Assembly: GCA_022402405.1 (NCBI GenBank) | Contig: JAKRSG010000089.1 | Span: 1 to 25,489 of the forward strand | Length of the DNA stretch: 25,489 bases | Direction of reading: 5' to 3' | From: Bacteroidia bacterium | GTDB taxonomy: Bacteria; Bacteroidota; Bacteroidia; UKL13-3 | In this document: positions 8,070-17,800 of the stretch, in pieces | Layout: each line of letters opens with the position of its first letter | How positions within the stretch are numbered: the first letter of the stretch is position 1 | Program-made: the position numbers and the translations under genes | The notes under the pieces: generated by a model | Database searches by the model: none | What the model saw: only the letters and a program-made list of their open reading frames with translations | What the model was told of the DNA's origin: nothing

Positions 8070-8961
8070 ATACCTGCTTCTTTTAAGTTTCATTCTGGTA
8101 GGTTCAAGCCGAGGTATAGGGCAAGAATTTAAAAGGGTTTATCAGGTAGAAAAAATTGCAAAATCTGCATGGTATTCCTGTGTTTTGAGGGAAGATTTAC
8201 GGGGCTATTGTGCTTCTGATTTTTCTGATATTCGTTTGTATAAAGCCAAAGACACTGCGCAAGAAATTCCGTTTTTATTAAGAGAAGAAGAGCTTACTTT
8301 AACAGAGAAAAATACAGATAGCCTTGCGTTAAAAAGTATTCGTTACTCCATTCACAATAAAAACACTAAAACAACACTAATAAAAGTTTTTTCAGCTCAG
8401 CCACAATGGATTCAAGTGCTTTCTATTCATATTGATTCGGCTAGATATTTTAAGCGCGAGTGGCGAGCTTATGAAAAGAGTTTGGTTCGAACCAAACCTA
8501 GAAAAAAAGTATGGCAGGAAACGCCAATTGTACATAATGAAATAAGCTCATATGGTAAAACTATATTTCCTCTTTATCACTATTTGCGCGATACAATTTT
8601 TATTGAAATATATAATTTAGATAATCCGCCATTGCCGATAATCGATATCAAGTTTTTTCAGAAAAAGTTGAAGCTTTTTGCCTATTTAGAAAAGGATGAA
8701 GAATACCTTATCAAATGTGGTAATTCTGCATTATCACAACCACGTTATGATCTAAGTTCTTTTGCTAAAATGATACAAGACTCTGCAGTAAATTCATTAG
8801 AATATAACGATATTACAACTGCTTATTTAAAACCAAAAGCCAAACAAAATATTCGGTTCTATGAACAAAAATATTTTGTTTGGCTCTGTATTATTTTGGG
8901 TGTTTCTACCTTGTTTTTCTTTAGTTTGAAAATGCTTCAAGAAAAGAAAAATGAGGAGTAA
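8059..8961 (+). CDS. DUF3999-like periplasmic, membrane-anchored protein
   Basis: A 300-residue protein starting MKNKYLLLLSFILVGSSRGI, a signal peptide with probable cleavage after the G-Q region. The body is probably periplasmic and one C-terminal helix (YFVWLCIILGVSTLFFFSL) is followed by a short basic/acidic tail. DUF3999-like signatures are the early D-F-S-D-I-R-L-Y-x-A-x-D-x-x-x-x-E-I-P-F segment and the later YNLDNPPLPI ... YLIKCGNSALSQPRYDLSS segment, matching the family's DNPPLP and PRYDL motifs. An in-frame ATG at 8044 is also possible, but 8059 leaves the signal peptide at the very N-terminus. It overlaps the DUF2339 gene by 11 nt. Its stop codon directly abuts the rocD stop on the other strand. 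Function unknown. Confidence 0.78.
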   Translation: MKNKYLLLLSFILVGSSRGIGQEFKRVYQVEKIAKSAWYSCVLREDLRGYCASDFSDIRLYKAKDTAQEIPFLLREEELTLTEKNTDSLALKSIRYSIHNKNTKTTLIKVFSAQPQWIQVLSIHIDSARYFKREWRAYEKSLVRTKPRKKVWQETPIVHNEISSYGKTIFPLYHYLRDTIFIEIYNLDNPPLPIIDIKFFQKKLKLFAYLEKDEEYLIKCGNSALSQPRYDLSSFAKMIQDSAVNSLEYNDITTAYLKPKAKQNIRFYEQKYFVWLCIILGVSTLFFFSLKMLQEKKNEE

Positions 8962-10203
8962 CTAGGATAGGTTCAAAACGGTTTGTGTTATAATATCACA
9001 GGCTTCATTTACTTGTTGTTCTGTTATAACCAAAGGAGGCGCAAAGCGTATGATATCTCCATGGGTTTGTTTGGCTAAAAGTCCGTTTTCTTTAAGCTTT
9101 TTACAAACATCATAAGCCGTTTTTCCATTACCAAATGGTTTTATAACAATAGCATTTAAAAGACCTTTTCCGCGAACAGCAGTAACAAGAGGAGATTTCT
9201 CTTGTAATTGAAGCATTTTTGTTCTGAAAATTTCTCCCATTTTTGTGGCGTTTTCGGCTAGGTTTTCTTCTTTTAGAACCTTTAAAGCTTCCAACGCTAC
9301 CGCACATGCCAAAGGATTACCGCCATAAGTAGAGCCATGTTCGCCTGGTTTTATGGTAAGCATAACTTCATTGCTAGCCAACACAGCCGAAACGGGAATG
9401 GTTCCACCCGAAAGTGCTTTTCCTAAAATCAAAATATCTGGCTTAACATTTTCGTAATCGCAGGCCAACATTTTACCTGTTCTGCAAAGTCCGGTTTGCA
9501 CTTCATCTGCAATCATTAGTACATTGTATTGAGTACATAATGCTCTTACCCCGGCTAAATATCCATCTGCTGGAACCACTACGCCTGCCTCACCTTGGAT
9601 AGGTTCAAACATAAAAGCTGCTATATTGGGATTGGCTTTAAATGCATTTTCTAAAGCCTCTAAATCGTTGTAAGGAATAAGGCTAAAACCTGGCATAAAT
9701 GGTCCGAACCTATCATAGCTGCTTGGGTCGTTGCTAGAACTTATTGCAGCCATAGTTCTTCCCCAGAAATTCCCTTCAACAAATAAAACATGAGCTTGGT
9801 TCTCGGCTACTTTTTTTACATCATAAGCCCATCTTCTAGCTAATTTAATAGCGGTTTCGCCACCTTCAACTCCCGTATTCATGGGTAATACTTTATCGAA
9901 GCCAAAGTATTCGCAAATGTATTTTTCGTATTCTCCTAATAAGTTATTGTGAAAGGCTCTACTGGTTAGGGTAAGTTTAGAGGCTTGTTTAATGAGAGCA
10001 TTGATTATTTTAGGGTGACAATGCCCTTGGTTTACGGCGCTATAGGCTGATAAAAAATCGTAGTATTTTTTGCCTTCTACATCCCAAACAAATATTCCTT
10101 CGCCTTTTTCTATTACAACTGGCAATGGGTGATAATTGTGGGCACCAAATTCTTCTTCTAATTCTATGTAGTAATTCGAGGTTTTTTCTGCGATTTTATT
10201 CAT
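8962..10203 (-). CDS. rocD: ornithine aminotransferase (ornithine-oxo-acid transaminase)
   Basis: A class-III PLP enzyme converting ornithine + 2-oxoglutarate to glutamate semialdehyde + glutamate, linking arginine breakdown to proline and glutamate. The protein is 413 residues, normal for the family, and starts with the typical EEFGAHNYHPLPVVIEKGEG followed by YDFLSAYSAVNQGHCHPKI. Other family blocks are MNTGVEGGETAIKLARRWAY, the F-E-P-I-Q-G-E-A-G-V strand and IADEVQTGLCRTG, whose Asp contacts the PLP ring nitrogen. The LGKALSGG block carries the PLP lysine at about residue 262, and GEHGSTYGGNPLA follows. No other ATG lies near the start. It is monocistronic with its own strong promoter. The -7 element is so close to the ATG that the mRNA should be leaderless or nearly so. 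Confidence 0.96.
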   Translation of the reverse strand: MNKIAEKTSNYYIELEEEFGAHNYHPLPVVIEKGEGIFVWDVEGKKYYDFLSAYSAVNQGHCHPKIINALIKQASKLTLTSRAFHNNLLGEYEKYICEYFGFDKVLPMNTGVEGGETAIKLARRWAYDVKKVAENQAHVLFVEGNFWGRTMAAISSSNDPSSYDRFGPFMPGFSLIPYNDLEALENAFKANPNIAAFMFEPIQGEAGVVVPADGYLAGVRALCTQYNVLMIADEVQTGLCRTGKMLACDYENVKPDILILGKALSGGTIPVSAVLASNEVMLTIKPGEHGSTYGGNPLACAVALEALKVLKEENLAENATKMGEIFRTKMLQLQEKSPLVTAVRGKGLLNAIVIKPFGNGKTAYDVCKKLKENGLLAKQTHGDIIRFAPPLVITEQQVNEACDIITQTVLNLS

Positions 10204-10207
10204 GGTT

Positions 10208-10237
10208 CAAAGGTAATTTTATTCTTTGTAAAACAAA
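10208..10237 (-). promoter_or_regulatory. promoter of rocD, overlapping the upstream terminator
   Basis: Minus strand: TTTG (10237-10234), 18 nt, TACCTTTG (10215-10208), a perfect Bacteroidota promoter. The -33 lies at the end of the T tract of the terminator at 10236-10263. The -7 ends four bases before the ATG (TACCTTTGAACCATG), so the start point should fall at or beside the initiation codon. Confidence 0.7.
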
Positions 10238-10263
10238 AAAGTCCGGCCATGGCCGGACTTTTT
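10236..10263. terminator. bidirectional Rho-independent terminator
   Basis: A perfect 18-bp palindrome, GTCCGGCCATGGCCGGAC (10241-10258), flanked by AAAAA on the left and TTTTT on the right. It forms a GC-rich stem with a tract on both strands. It lies just beyond the stop of the minus-strand secreted-protein gene (10282) and should end that transcript before rocD. Confidence 0.9.
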
Positions 10264-10281
10264 AACTCGTATAAAACCTAA

Positions 10282-11547
10282 TTAGTTTTTAATAATTCTT
10301 TTGGTTTGCACCGACTCACCATTGGAAATACGTAAGAAGTAAACACCTGTTTTTAACTCTTGGGTATTTAATTGAAGTGCTTGATTGGTGTTGCCTTCTA
10401 AGCTAATTTTGGTTCTTCCGCTTAGGTCGATTATCTCGGCAACTATGTGTTTGTTTTCACCATTACTTTCGATGCTGATAACATCGTTAAAAGGATTTGG
10501 CGTTACCGAAACACTCTCATTTTCACTTGTAATGCTAATGATTTCAGAATATTCCAAACTACCGTCAAAATCAACTTGCTTTAGTCTGTAAAAGTTAGTT
10601 TTGGCACTAGCTGTTTTATCGATGAAGTTGTACTGAACCAATTTCTGACTGTTACCAGCACCTTTTACAAATGCGATGGATTCGAAGTCTTGAGCATTTT
10701 CACTTCTTTCAATTTCAAAGCCCTTGTTATTCGTCTCACTACCTGTGCTCCATGAGAGTATATTAGCATTATCTTTAGCTATACCTTTAAAAGAAGTAAA
10801 TTCTACTGGTAACGGACCATCGTTCCAATTGGTAGCTACTCTAATACTACCTATTCTTAGGGTAGCGGCAGAAGTTGAAGAACCCTGACGTAAAGCAATA
10901 GCACCAATGTTGGGTGAAGACATATTGCTGGTTGCGTTCACGCAGAAAGCAGTTGGAGTTGCAGGCATACTAGTTGGAACACCGCTGCTTGTTACATATA
11001 AATAAACAGAGTCGTCTAAGTTAGTGGTGGTAGTATTAAATGCATACCTAACAGTAAACATATAGGTTTGGTTTAATGCAAACGAATCATTAGAATAAGC
11101 ACGAGCTTCTGTCCAACGGTTCATGGCAACTTTGTAATATCCAGGACTGCTAAGCGCTATGTATAATCGTCCGGCATAACTACTGGTATTTCCACTTGGT
11201 AAAAATGCGAAAAAGTAATCTCCAGTTGATTGTGCAGCACTTACGTTTATTAGGAAGCTTGTAAATACTTGTCCGCTTGTTAAACCTCCTGCGAAGTTGA
11301 TATTTTTAAAAATATCCTGACCAGAAGTAGTTAAGTTAGCTGATTTGCCAATTCCAGATGCAACATAACCTGTATATGTTAAAGCAGGAGAGCCGCTCAT
11401 GATAGGGTTAGTGGCTGTAGTACCAATTTGTGTCCAACCATTGCTGGTTAGGGTGTCGGTAGTGTTAGCGAAGTTTTCCATTAAGTAGGTTTGTCCAAAC
11501 GCATTACCAAGTCCTAGCGCTGATAAAATTAAGAATAGTTTTTTCAT
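10282..11547 (-). CDS. T9SS-secreted protein with N-terminal beta-sandwich-like domain
   Basis: A 421-residue secreted protein. The signal peptide is MKKLFLILSALGLGNAFGQ. Residues about 20-243 form a domain rich in Ser/Thr/Gly/Asn that is clearly homologous to the start of the 1157-aa protein at 14814: shared landmarks are LTYTGYV-SG-G, TGDYFF, ARLYI/GRLYI and IGAIALRQGSS versus IGLRQGTTAS. Residues about 244-345 form a common Bacteroidota module (PLPVEFTSFKG, then ILSWSTGSETNNKGFEIERS and YRLKQVDFDG). The last 70 or so are a T9SS type A sorting domain (VTPNPFNDVISI, IDLSGR, LKTGVYFLRI), cleaved on export through the Por secretin. The frame is open to a TTG at 11601, but the ATG at 11547 places the signal peptide first. 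Ligand unknown; a surface binding or adhesion role is inference. Confidence 0.88.
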   Translation of the reverse strand: MKKLFLILSALGLGNAFGQTYLMENFANTTDTLTSNGWTQIGTTATNPIMSGSPALTYTGYVASGIGKSANLTTSGQDIFKNINFAGGLTSGQVFTSFLINVSAAQSTGDYFFAFLPSGNTSSYAGRLYIALSSPGYYKVAMNRWTEARAYSNDSFALNQTYMFTVRYAFNTTTTNLDDSVYLYVTSSGVPTSMPATPTAFCVNATSNMSSPNIGAIALRQGSSTSAATLRIGSIRVATNWNDGPLPVEFTSFKGIAKDNANILSWSTGSETNNKGFEIERSENAQDFESIAFVKGAGNSQKLVQYNFIDKTASAKTNFYRLKQVDFDGSLEYSEIISITSENESVSVTPNPFNDVISIESNGENKHIVAEIIDLSGRTKISLEGNTNQALQLNTQELKTGVYFLRISNGESVQTKRIIKN

Positions 11548-11694
11548 AAATAAAGTTTTAAAATAATGTTTCACGGCAAAATCAACTACAAAGAAAAGCA
11601 AAATAGCCCATAAATAGTTTTAGAATTTAAATCTCATATTAATTTAACAAAGAAATTTCCTAGAAATAGGATTCTCTCTTAAACCAAACAATCT

Positions 11695-14577
11695 CTAAAA
11701 TTTAACGCTTACACCTAACATAATATGGCGTTGTTGTAAGAATCTGGCAGGGTTAGTTGGTGGCGGACCAATATTACCAAGTCTTGGGTCAACAAATCTT
11801 GGATCAACCCAAGAATCTGGTACATTATCACCTGGAGCGTAAGCTCTTCCGGTAACTGGGTTTATGATAGATGCATTTTTGTTATTAAATAAATTGGTAA
11901 TTTGTAGGTTGAACCCAATGGTTCTTTTTGGAGATTTCCACCATTTGGTAAAAGTAAAATCAGCCCAAAACCAATTGCTTCCAATACCGCTCCATCTAGC
12001 GTTGGGGTCTTGGTCTTGAACGTAGATTGGTCTTTGTGTGTTTGGGTCGATCCTGTCAAAAATAAATGGCGTATAACGCACTCCAGAACGCCATACGGTT
12101 TCGAAATAGAAGCTCATATTGTTTAACCAAGAGTATCCAAACAACCCACCTTTTTTGTCGATTTTGAATACATGATTCGTTTTAAAATCAAATGGAACAT
12201 CCCAAGGAAGATAATATTCTCTGGTGTCTTCTGTATTTCCTGTGGCTAATATGTCTTTGAGGGCTTCATTTGCCGAGGCCGATTGGCCCGTGCTAACCAT
12301 GTATGTAAAAGAAGCCTGACCTTGGTAAAAATTACCAATACGTTTAATATAGTTTAATTCAACGCCTCTGGTACGCGCATAATCTGAGTTTATTCTCATG
12401 GTTCTACTAACTTCTCTTCCAGTAACATCTTTAATAATGATAGAAGTGGTAGTAACAAAATCATATTTGTCTTTAAAGAAAGCAGAAAAGTTTAACGCAT
12501 CATTACTTGTAAGCTCAAATTTTAACCCAAGCTCATAACTTATATCAACCTCTGGATTTAAGTTTGGATTACCCACTCTAGATAAGGTGGAACGATCTTG
12601 ATATAATGGGTTCAAGCCGGGATAAATAAAGCTTGGGTGAGGTAAAATGGTAGTATGTCCGTAATTAAAATAAAGCATTTTATTCTCGGCAATAGGGAAG
12701 GTAGCATTAATCTTAGGCAAGAATCTAAATTTGTATCTTAAATCTCCAATTTGAGTGGAGCTATTTAAATAATCTCTACGCACAGATTCTAGGATAGGCG
12801 AGCGAGGGTCGTTAACGGCATCGTCTATAAATTTGCCCGGTGCCCAATACTCAAATCTACCTCCAATATTAGCAACTAAGCCTTTGTATTTAATTTGGTC
12901 GCTAACAAAGAAACCTCCTCTTCTAGGGTTAACCTTCCATAAATCGCTTTGCTGACCCAAGCGAAAAGTTTGCGAATAAGTACCATCTGCTAATTGAATG
13001 GGAGCACCAATCCACGGACGAATGATGTCGATCCATAGCATCTCTTGGAATTTCATTTCAAAACCAAAGGTTAACTTATTAAGCGAATTTTTACTAAAAT
13101 AATTACCCGTTGCCTTGGCCACATATTCTTCTAAATAATGGTGGTGCCATAGAGAAGCAATACCATTGTTATTATTAAACCCAGAAGGCGGATTGATAAA
13201 CACTACACTGTCGTTTGCTGTTGGCGGAAACGGATTGGTAGGGAATTGATTGATAGATTCTGCATCAAATATTTGATCTACATTAGTTGGTCGCCAATTT
13301 CTCCCATTGGCATCTGCTCTCAGTTCTACAAACAACCTACTCACTGTTGCATTATAACTTAAACGCTTATTTATAGAATGTTTGAAGTTAACCATGTGCA
13401 GGTATGATTGATGCGTAAATGTGTTTGCATTATCCATTTGCTGACTAAAATTAAATTGAAAACCTGGCTGAAAAGGCGCATCGTTTCCAAATATTCTTAG
13501 CATGTTTACATCTTGGTTAACCGTTATACTCCTCAATACCGAGGCAGTTAAAATTTTACCTTTTTTAAAGTCGTAGCTCAATTTAAAAAAACCACTCCAA
13601 CGATTGTCTTGAAAAGGTGTCCAATTGGTAGCATGAAAACCTTGTTCTTTCAGAAGTGATGATTGAATTTGGTTGGCAGGATTTTTATAAAATTCGTCGG
13701 TAAACGCCGCTCTCAGCGCCATATTTGCCTTTAAACGACTACCTAATTTTTCTTTAAATAGGGGTGAACCAATATTTAACTCGGCAACCTGACTATTCCA
13801 TGAGCTAATCCAATCCTTATTGAACCCAAAGTTATCACGTTTATAGTTTGCAGAAATTTCAAAATTATTGCCAGCGGTTTTGGTTCTTGCACTAACAACC
13901 CCTGCTGTAGCATCGCCAATTTCTGCTCCAATACCTCCTGTGGTTATATCAATTTCTCCTATGGCATTGGCACCAATATCCAAACCAAATCCGGTTCCTG
14001 CCATAGGGTCGGTAACAGATACTCCATCAATATAAGTTCCTGTTTCGTAGGTTCTACTTCCTCTAATACTAACACCGGCCGGCGACTGAATAACACCAGG
14101 CTGCGTGTTGATGATAGATTGTAATTGACGTGCAGGAGCTAGTTCTATGTTTTCCTGACTAATTGTATTAATACTTTGCCCCTTTTCAATATCTACCAGC
14201 GGCTTTTTACCTAACACAACTACTTCATCAATATTGGCGCTAGCCTCTTGTAATTGAAAGGTTCCTAAATCCTTTGTTTCGCCTGCTTTTACTTTAATAG
14301 CTGTTTGAAGTATTTTTTTATATCCTATGTACGATATTTCTAGAGAATATTCACCTGGTTTAATTCCTTTTAAGATAAATTTTCCGCTGGCATCTGATGT
14401 AGTTCCATTGGATGTTCCTTTAATTAAAACGGTAACTCCAATTAACTCACTTTGGTCCTTTTTATCTATCACTCTACCTTTAAGGGTGGCAGTTTGCTGC
14501 GCCATAAGCCAAAAAGGTGAACCTAAAAAAAGTAGGTTCAGCATGAATCTCAATGCTCTATGTTTTATTTTTGCCAT
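11695..14577 (-). CDS. TonB-dependent outer-membrane receptor with carboxypeptidase-D-like N-domain
   Basis: A 960-residue outer-membrane transporter. The signal peptide is within MAKIKHRALRFMLNLLFLGS, cleaved near AQQ. Residues about 28-115 are a CarboxypepD_reg-like domain (LKGRVIDKKDQSELIGVTVL, then TSDASGKFILKGIKPGEYSL). A TonB-box-like ANIDEVVVLGKK and the plug follow (PGVIQSPAGVSIRGSRTYET, YIDGVSV). The rest is a 22-strand-type barrel with many aromatic strand ends, finishing at HIMLGVSVKF with the expected terminal Phe. The frame opens at a TTG (14595), but the ATG at 14577 gives the proper signal sequence. It is SusC-like in architecture, yet no susD gene is adjacent. It is flanked instead by two T9SS-secreted paralogues. 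Substrate cannot be deduced; uptake of a ligand captured by those proteins is a hypothesis. Confidence 0.93.
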   Translation of the reverse strand: MAKIKHRALRFMLNLLFLGSPFWLMAQQTATLKGRVIDKKDQSELIGVTVLIKGTSNGTTSDASGKFILKGIKPGEYSLEISYIGYKKILQTAIKVKAGETKDLGTFQLQEASANIDEVVVLGKKPLVDIEKGQSINTISQENIELAPARQLQSIINTQPGVIQSPAGVSIRGSRTYETGTYIDGVSVTDPMAGTGFGLDIGANAIGEIDITTGGIGAEIGDATAGVVSARTKTAGNNFEISANYKRDNFGFNKDWISSWNSQVAELNIGSPLFKEKLGSRLKANMALRAAFTDEFYKNPANQIQSSLLKEQGFHATNWTPFQDNRWSGFFKLSYDFKKGKILTASVLRSITVNQDVNMLRIFGNDAPFQPGFQFNFSQQMDNANTFTHQSYLHMVNFKHSINKRLSYNATVSRLFVELRADANGRNWRPTNVDQIFDAESINQFPTNPFPPTANDSVVFINPPSGFNNNNGIASLWHHHYLEEYVAKATGNYFSKNSLNKLTFGFEMKFQEMLWIDIIRPWIGAPIQLADGTYSQTFRLGQQSDLWKVNPRRGGFFVSDQIKYKGLVANIGGRFEYWAPGKFIDDAVNDPRSPILESVRRDYLNSSTQIGDLRYKFRFLPKINATFPIAENKMLYFNYGHTTILPHPSFIYPGLNPLYQDRSTLSRVGNPNLNPEVDISYELGLKFELTSNDALNFSAFFKDKYDFVTTTSIIIKDVTGREVSRTMRINSDYARTRGVELNYIKRIGNFYQGQASFTYMVSTGQSASANEALKDILATGNTEDTREYYLPWDVPFDFKTNHVFKIDKKGGLFGYSWLNNMSFYFETVWRSGVRYTPFIFDRIDPNTQRPIYVQDQDPNARWSGIGSNWFWADFTFTKWWKSPKRTIGFNLQITNLFNNKNASIINPVTGRAYAPGDNVPDSWVDPRFVDPRLGNIGPPPTNPARFLQQRHIMLGVSVKF

Positions 14578-14742
14578 GTTAAATTCGGTTGGCAAAATAG
14601 CTTAATTTCAATTAAAATATAACATGTTGTTCCACAAGTTTTACTTTTAAGTCGTGCTTATTAAAATTAATATTAAATTATAATTGCTATTTGGGCTGAA
14701 CCTATTGATTTTCCTTAAAAAAATATTAAAATGTTATAAAAA

Positions 14743-14766
14743 TATTATTTTTTTTAAAAAATAATA
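14743..14766. repeat. A/T-only inverted repeat in the divergent promoter region
   Basis: Two 11-bp arms, TATTATTTTTT (14743-14753) and AAAAAATAATA (14756-14766), separated by TT. They lie in the 236-nt intergenic region between the divergent TonB receptor and the 1157-aa secreted protein. They could be a protein-binding site, a bent-DNA element or an upstream promoter element. A weak -7-like TCTGTTTG follows at 14771-14778. Confidence 0.45.
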
Positions 14767-14813
14767 GATTTCTGTTTGTCAACTTATTACATTGCGTAAT
14801 ATTTTTAGAATTT

Positions 14814-17800
14814 ATGAGAAGATTAATTTTACTAGTTACATTATTTTTTGGTTCCTTTACAATCTATGCGCAGCAGCTGTTAACAGAGGATTTCGACTAT
14901 GTTAATGGTACAGCTTTGAATGTAAATTCATGGACACAAAATGGTGGTGGTCCGGGTACCAATATTGTGGTAGATTCACCAGGTTTAACGTATACAGGGT
15001 ATGTATTATCTGGCGTAGGAAATAATGCTCGTTTGCTAAGTAATGGAAGAGATTATTACAAGCAATTAGGAACGAGTTATAATAGTGGTTCTATCTATTA
15101 TTCGATGATGGTAAAGCCAGATACTGCCAAAACCGGTGATTATTTCTTTGGTTTATTTACATCCACTAATGTTAGCAATTATTTTGCTAGGTTGTATATA
15201 CGCTCTGCTGGAACTGGATTTTACAGATTAGGAATAAGCAAAGGAAATGAAGCTCCTGTTTATGCGGCAGATTCGTTTCCTTTGGGTACAGTTTCGTTGG
15301 TGGTGGCAAAATATACCTTTACAACTGGTTCGGCTACCAATGATGCAGTAAGTATGTATCAGTTTACTTCCGGATTTCCGACAACCGAGCCAGGCACTCC
15401 TTCTGCAATAGCAAGTAGTAGTGGTATTCAAGATATGACAAATTTTGGAATCATAGGTTTACGTCAGGGAACTACTGCAAGTGCAGGTGCTTTGCGTTTA
15501 GATGGTATTCGTATTGCTCAATCGTGGTCAGACTTAAATAATCCTACCACCAACAGACCAGGTAGGTTGCAGTTTATTTTTGCTGGAAATATTACTTCCA
15601 ATTCTGTTCGACTCCAATTTACCAAACCAAGCAATTACAAGAATAACCTGCACACAGTGCTTATCTTTTTAAAGAAAGGTTCAAGCATTACAGCCAACGA
15701 CCCTGTTCGTTCGGCAGCCTATTACCAAGCAGATAGTAACTTTGCTGGTAATGGAACTCCATACGAATATGATACAGCCAAATGCGTTTATAATGGAGAT
15801 GGATCTTTAGTAAATGTTACCGGTTTACAGCCTTTAACTAGGTACATTGCCATGGGATTTTGTATATCTGAAGGCGATTCACTTTATTCAGATTCTACTG
15901 TTTCAGCTTCATTTGTAACCACTTCTACGGCTCCCGGACAAGCATTTGGATTCCAGTTTACCGCTACTTCAACCACATCTATCAGATTAAATTGGATTAG
16001 AAATCCAAATTATAATGTAACCAATCATACTACTGTGGTTTTCTTAAAAGAGTTATCTGCCGTAAATGTGGGTTCAAACACTATGAATCCTTATTTATAT
16101 TTCCCTGATACCAATTTTGCTCAACCAAGCACAGCATATCAAAATGATGCTAATGCAAAATGTGTATTTAATGGTGATACAACCTTTGTAAATGTTTCTG
16201 GATTAAAACCTGGAACGCGATATTACGCATACTTATTAGGGGCTAATGTGTTAGATTCTGTATATTCCAATGGTAGTTCTGTAAATGGATTTACCTTGTC
16301 TAATGGTCCGGCAGCCGTTACCCAATTTAGGTTTACGGGTAGATTAGAGAATAACTCTACAGTAAGTTGGACAAAACCCGCAGGGTACAATAATGCCACT
16401 CATGATATCTTGGTTTTTATGAGAAAAGATACCATGAATTTAGTATTTGGTGCTGCCTCACAAGATCCAAATACCTACACAGCAGACTCTGTATTTGGTG
16501 GTGGTACCGGATTTGAATACGATGCCCAAGCTAAATGTATTTACCGTGGTGATGCCAATAGTGTAAATGTTTCTAATTTAGTTATCAATTCACGTTATTA
16601 TTTGGTTGCCTATGCAGTTAGAACAGATTCTGGTTACTATTCTCTGCCAAATATTATTAACAACCGAACCATGGTTGATACGAATGTGAGTGTAACAACT
16701 ACCGGAACTGGAAGCACAAGTATTACTGTTTCTTGGGTAAAACCTGCAAACTATGTTAATGGTACACATACTACCATTATTTTCTTAAAAGCTAATTCGC
16801 CTATTACTGCAGGTAATCCTACACGCAGTGTATTTAGATATACAGCAAATCAGAACTTTGGTTCTGGCACAAGATACGAGCACGACAATAATGCCTTTTG
16901 TGTGTATCGTGGCACTGGAACTTCTGTTATCATAAATAATCTGGTTTTTGGAACGAACTATCATGTTTTAGTCTATAGTGTTCGTCAAACAGATTCTGTT
17001 TATAGCCGACCAAATTTCTCGGTTGGAAGTCCGCTGCCGCCTGCCTCTATTAATTATATTGGTCCATATGTTAAAACCAATACTACCACCGGAGTGATAG
17101 ATTCTACAGGTAAACGATCAACTTTTAGGGGATTGGTTTACGGTGCCAATAATAGAACTAATGGAGTTCAATTTGTGTTACGAGATATTACGGGTGGAAT
17201 TTCTGTATTACACAATACCAAGAACTTTGGTTATACGGTAAAAGAAGGCGATAGCATTGAGGTTTCTGGTATTTGTACCCAAACCAATGGTTTAGCTACC
17301 ATTAGTACTTTAGATACTATTATTTTATTAGGTTCAAACAAAATAATTCAGAAACCAAAATCATATCCATTTCCACATGAGAATACAGAAAATGATTTAA
17401 TTATTTTTGATAGGGTAACTATACTTTCTACTATTACAAATTGGCCTACTAATGGTACAGTAATAGCGCAAAATAATTATACTGGAGATACTGTTAGAAT
17501 CAGAGTATACTCCACTTCTGGATTAGGAGGAAGAGCCGTTCCTACTGGTGAGTTTTCTGTAACCGGTATGGGGTCTCAACAAAGTACATCCTTTAATGCA
17601 CCATTCTTATTTAATGGGTATTCTGTTGTACCTCGCAGGGTTACTGATATCACATTTAACACTGGAGATACCTTGGCTAATTTCCCTCTTTTAGCACCTT
17701 CATATTTTGAAACGGTTGAAGTAAATGTAGATACAGCTCGTAGACTTCAATTTGCTTGTGGTAAGGCTAAAATTGTAAGAGGAGTGGGAGAGGTTCGCTA

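Noticed and set aside
11548..11601. 18-codon extension of the 421-aa secreted protein from a TTG
   Set aside because: It would bury the signal peptide; the ATG at 11547 puts the signal peptide at the N-terminus.
11655..11680. Terminator after the TonB receptor (TCCTA/TAGGA hairpin)
   Set aside because: The stem is five base pairs with poor extension and no proper T tract, so it is not listed as a feature.
14578..14595. Upstream TTG start of the TonB receptor
   Set aside because: The ATG at 14577 begins a normal signal peptide with basic N-region; the TTG adds acidic residues in front.
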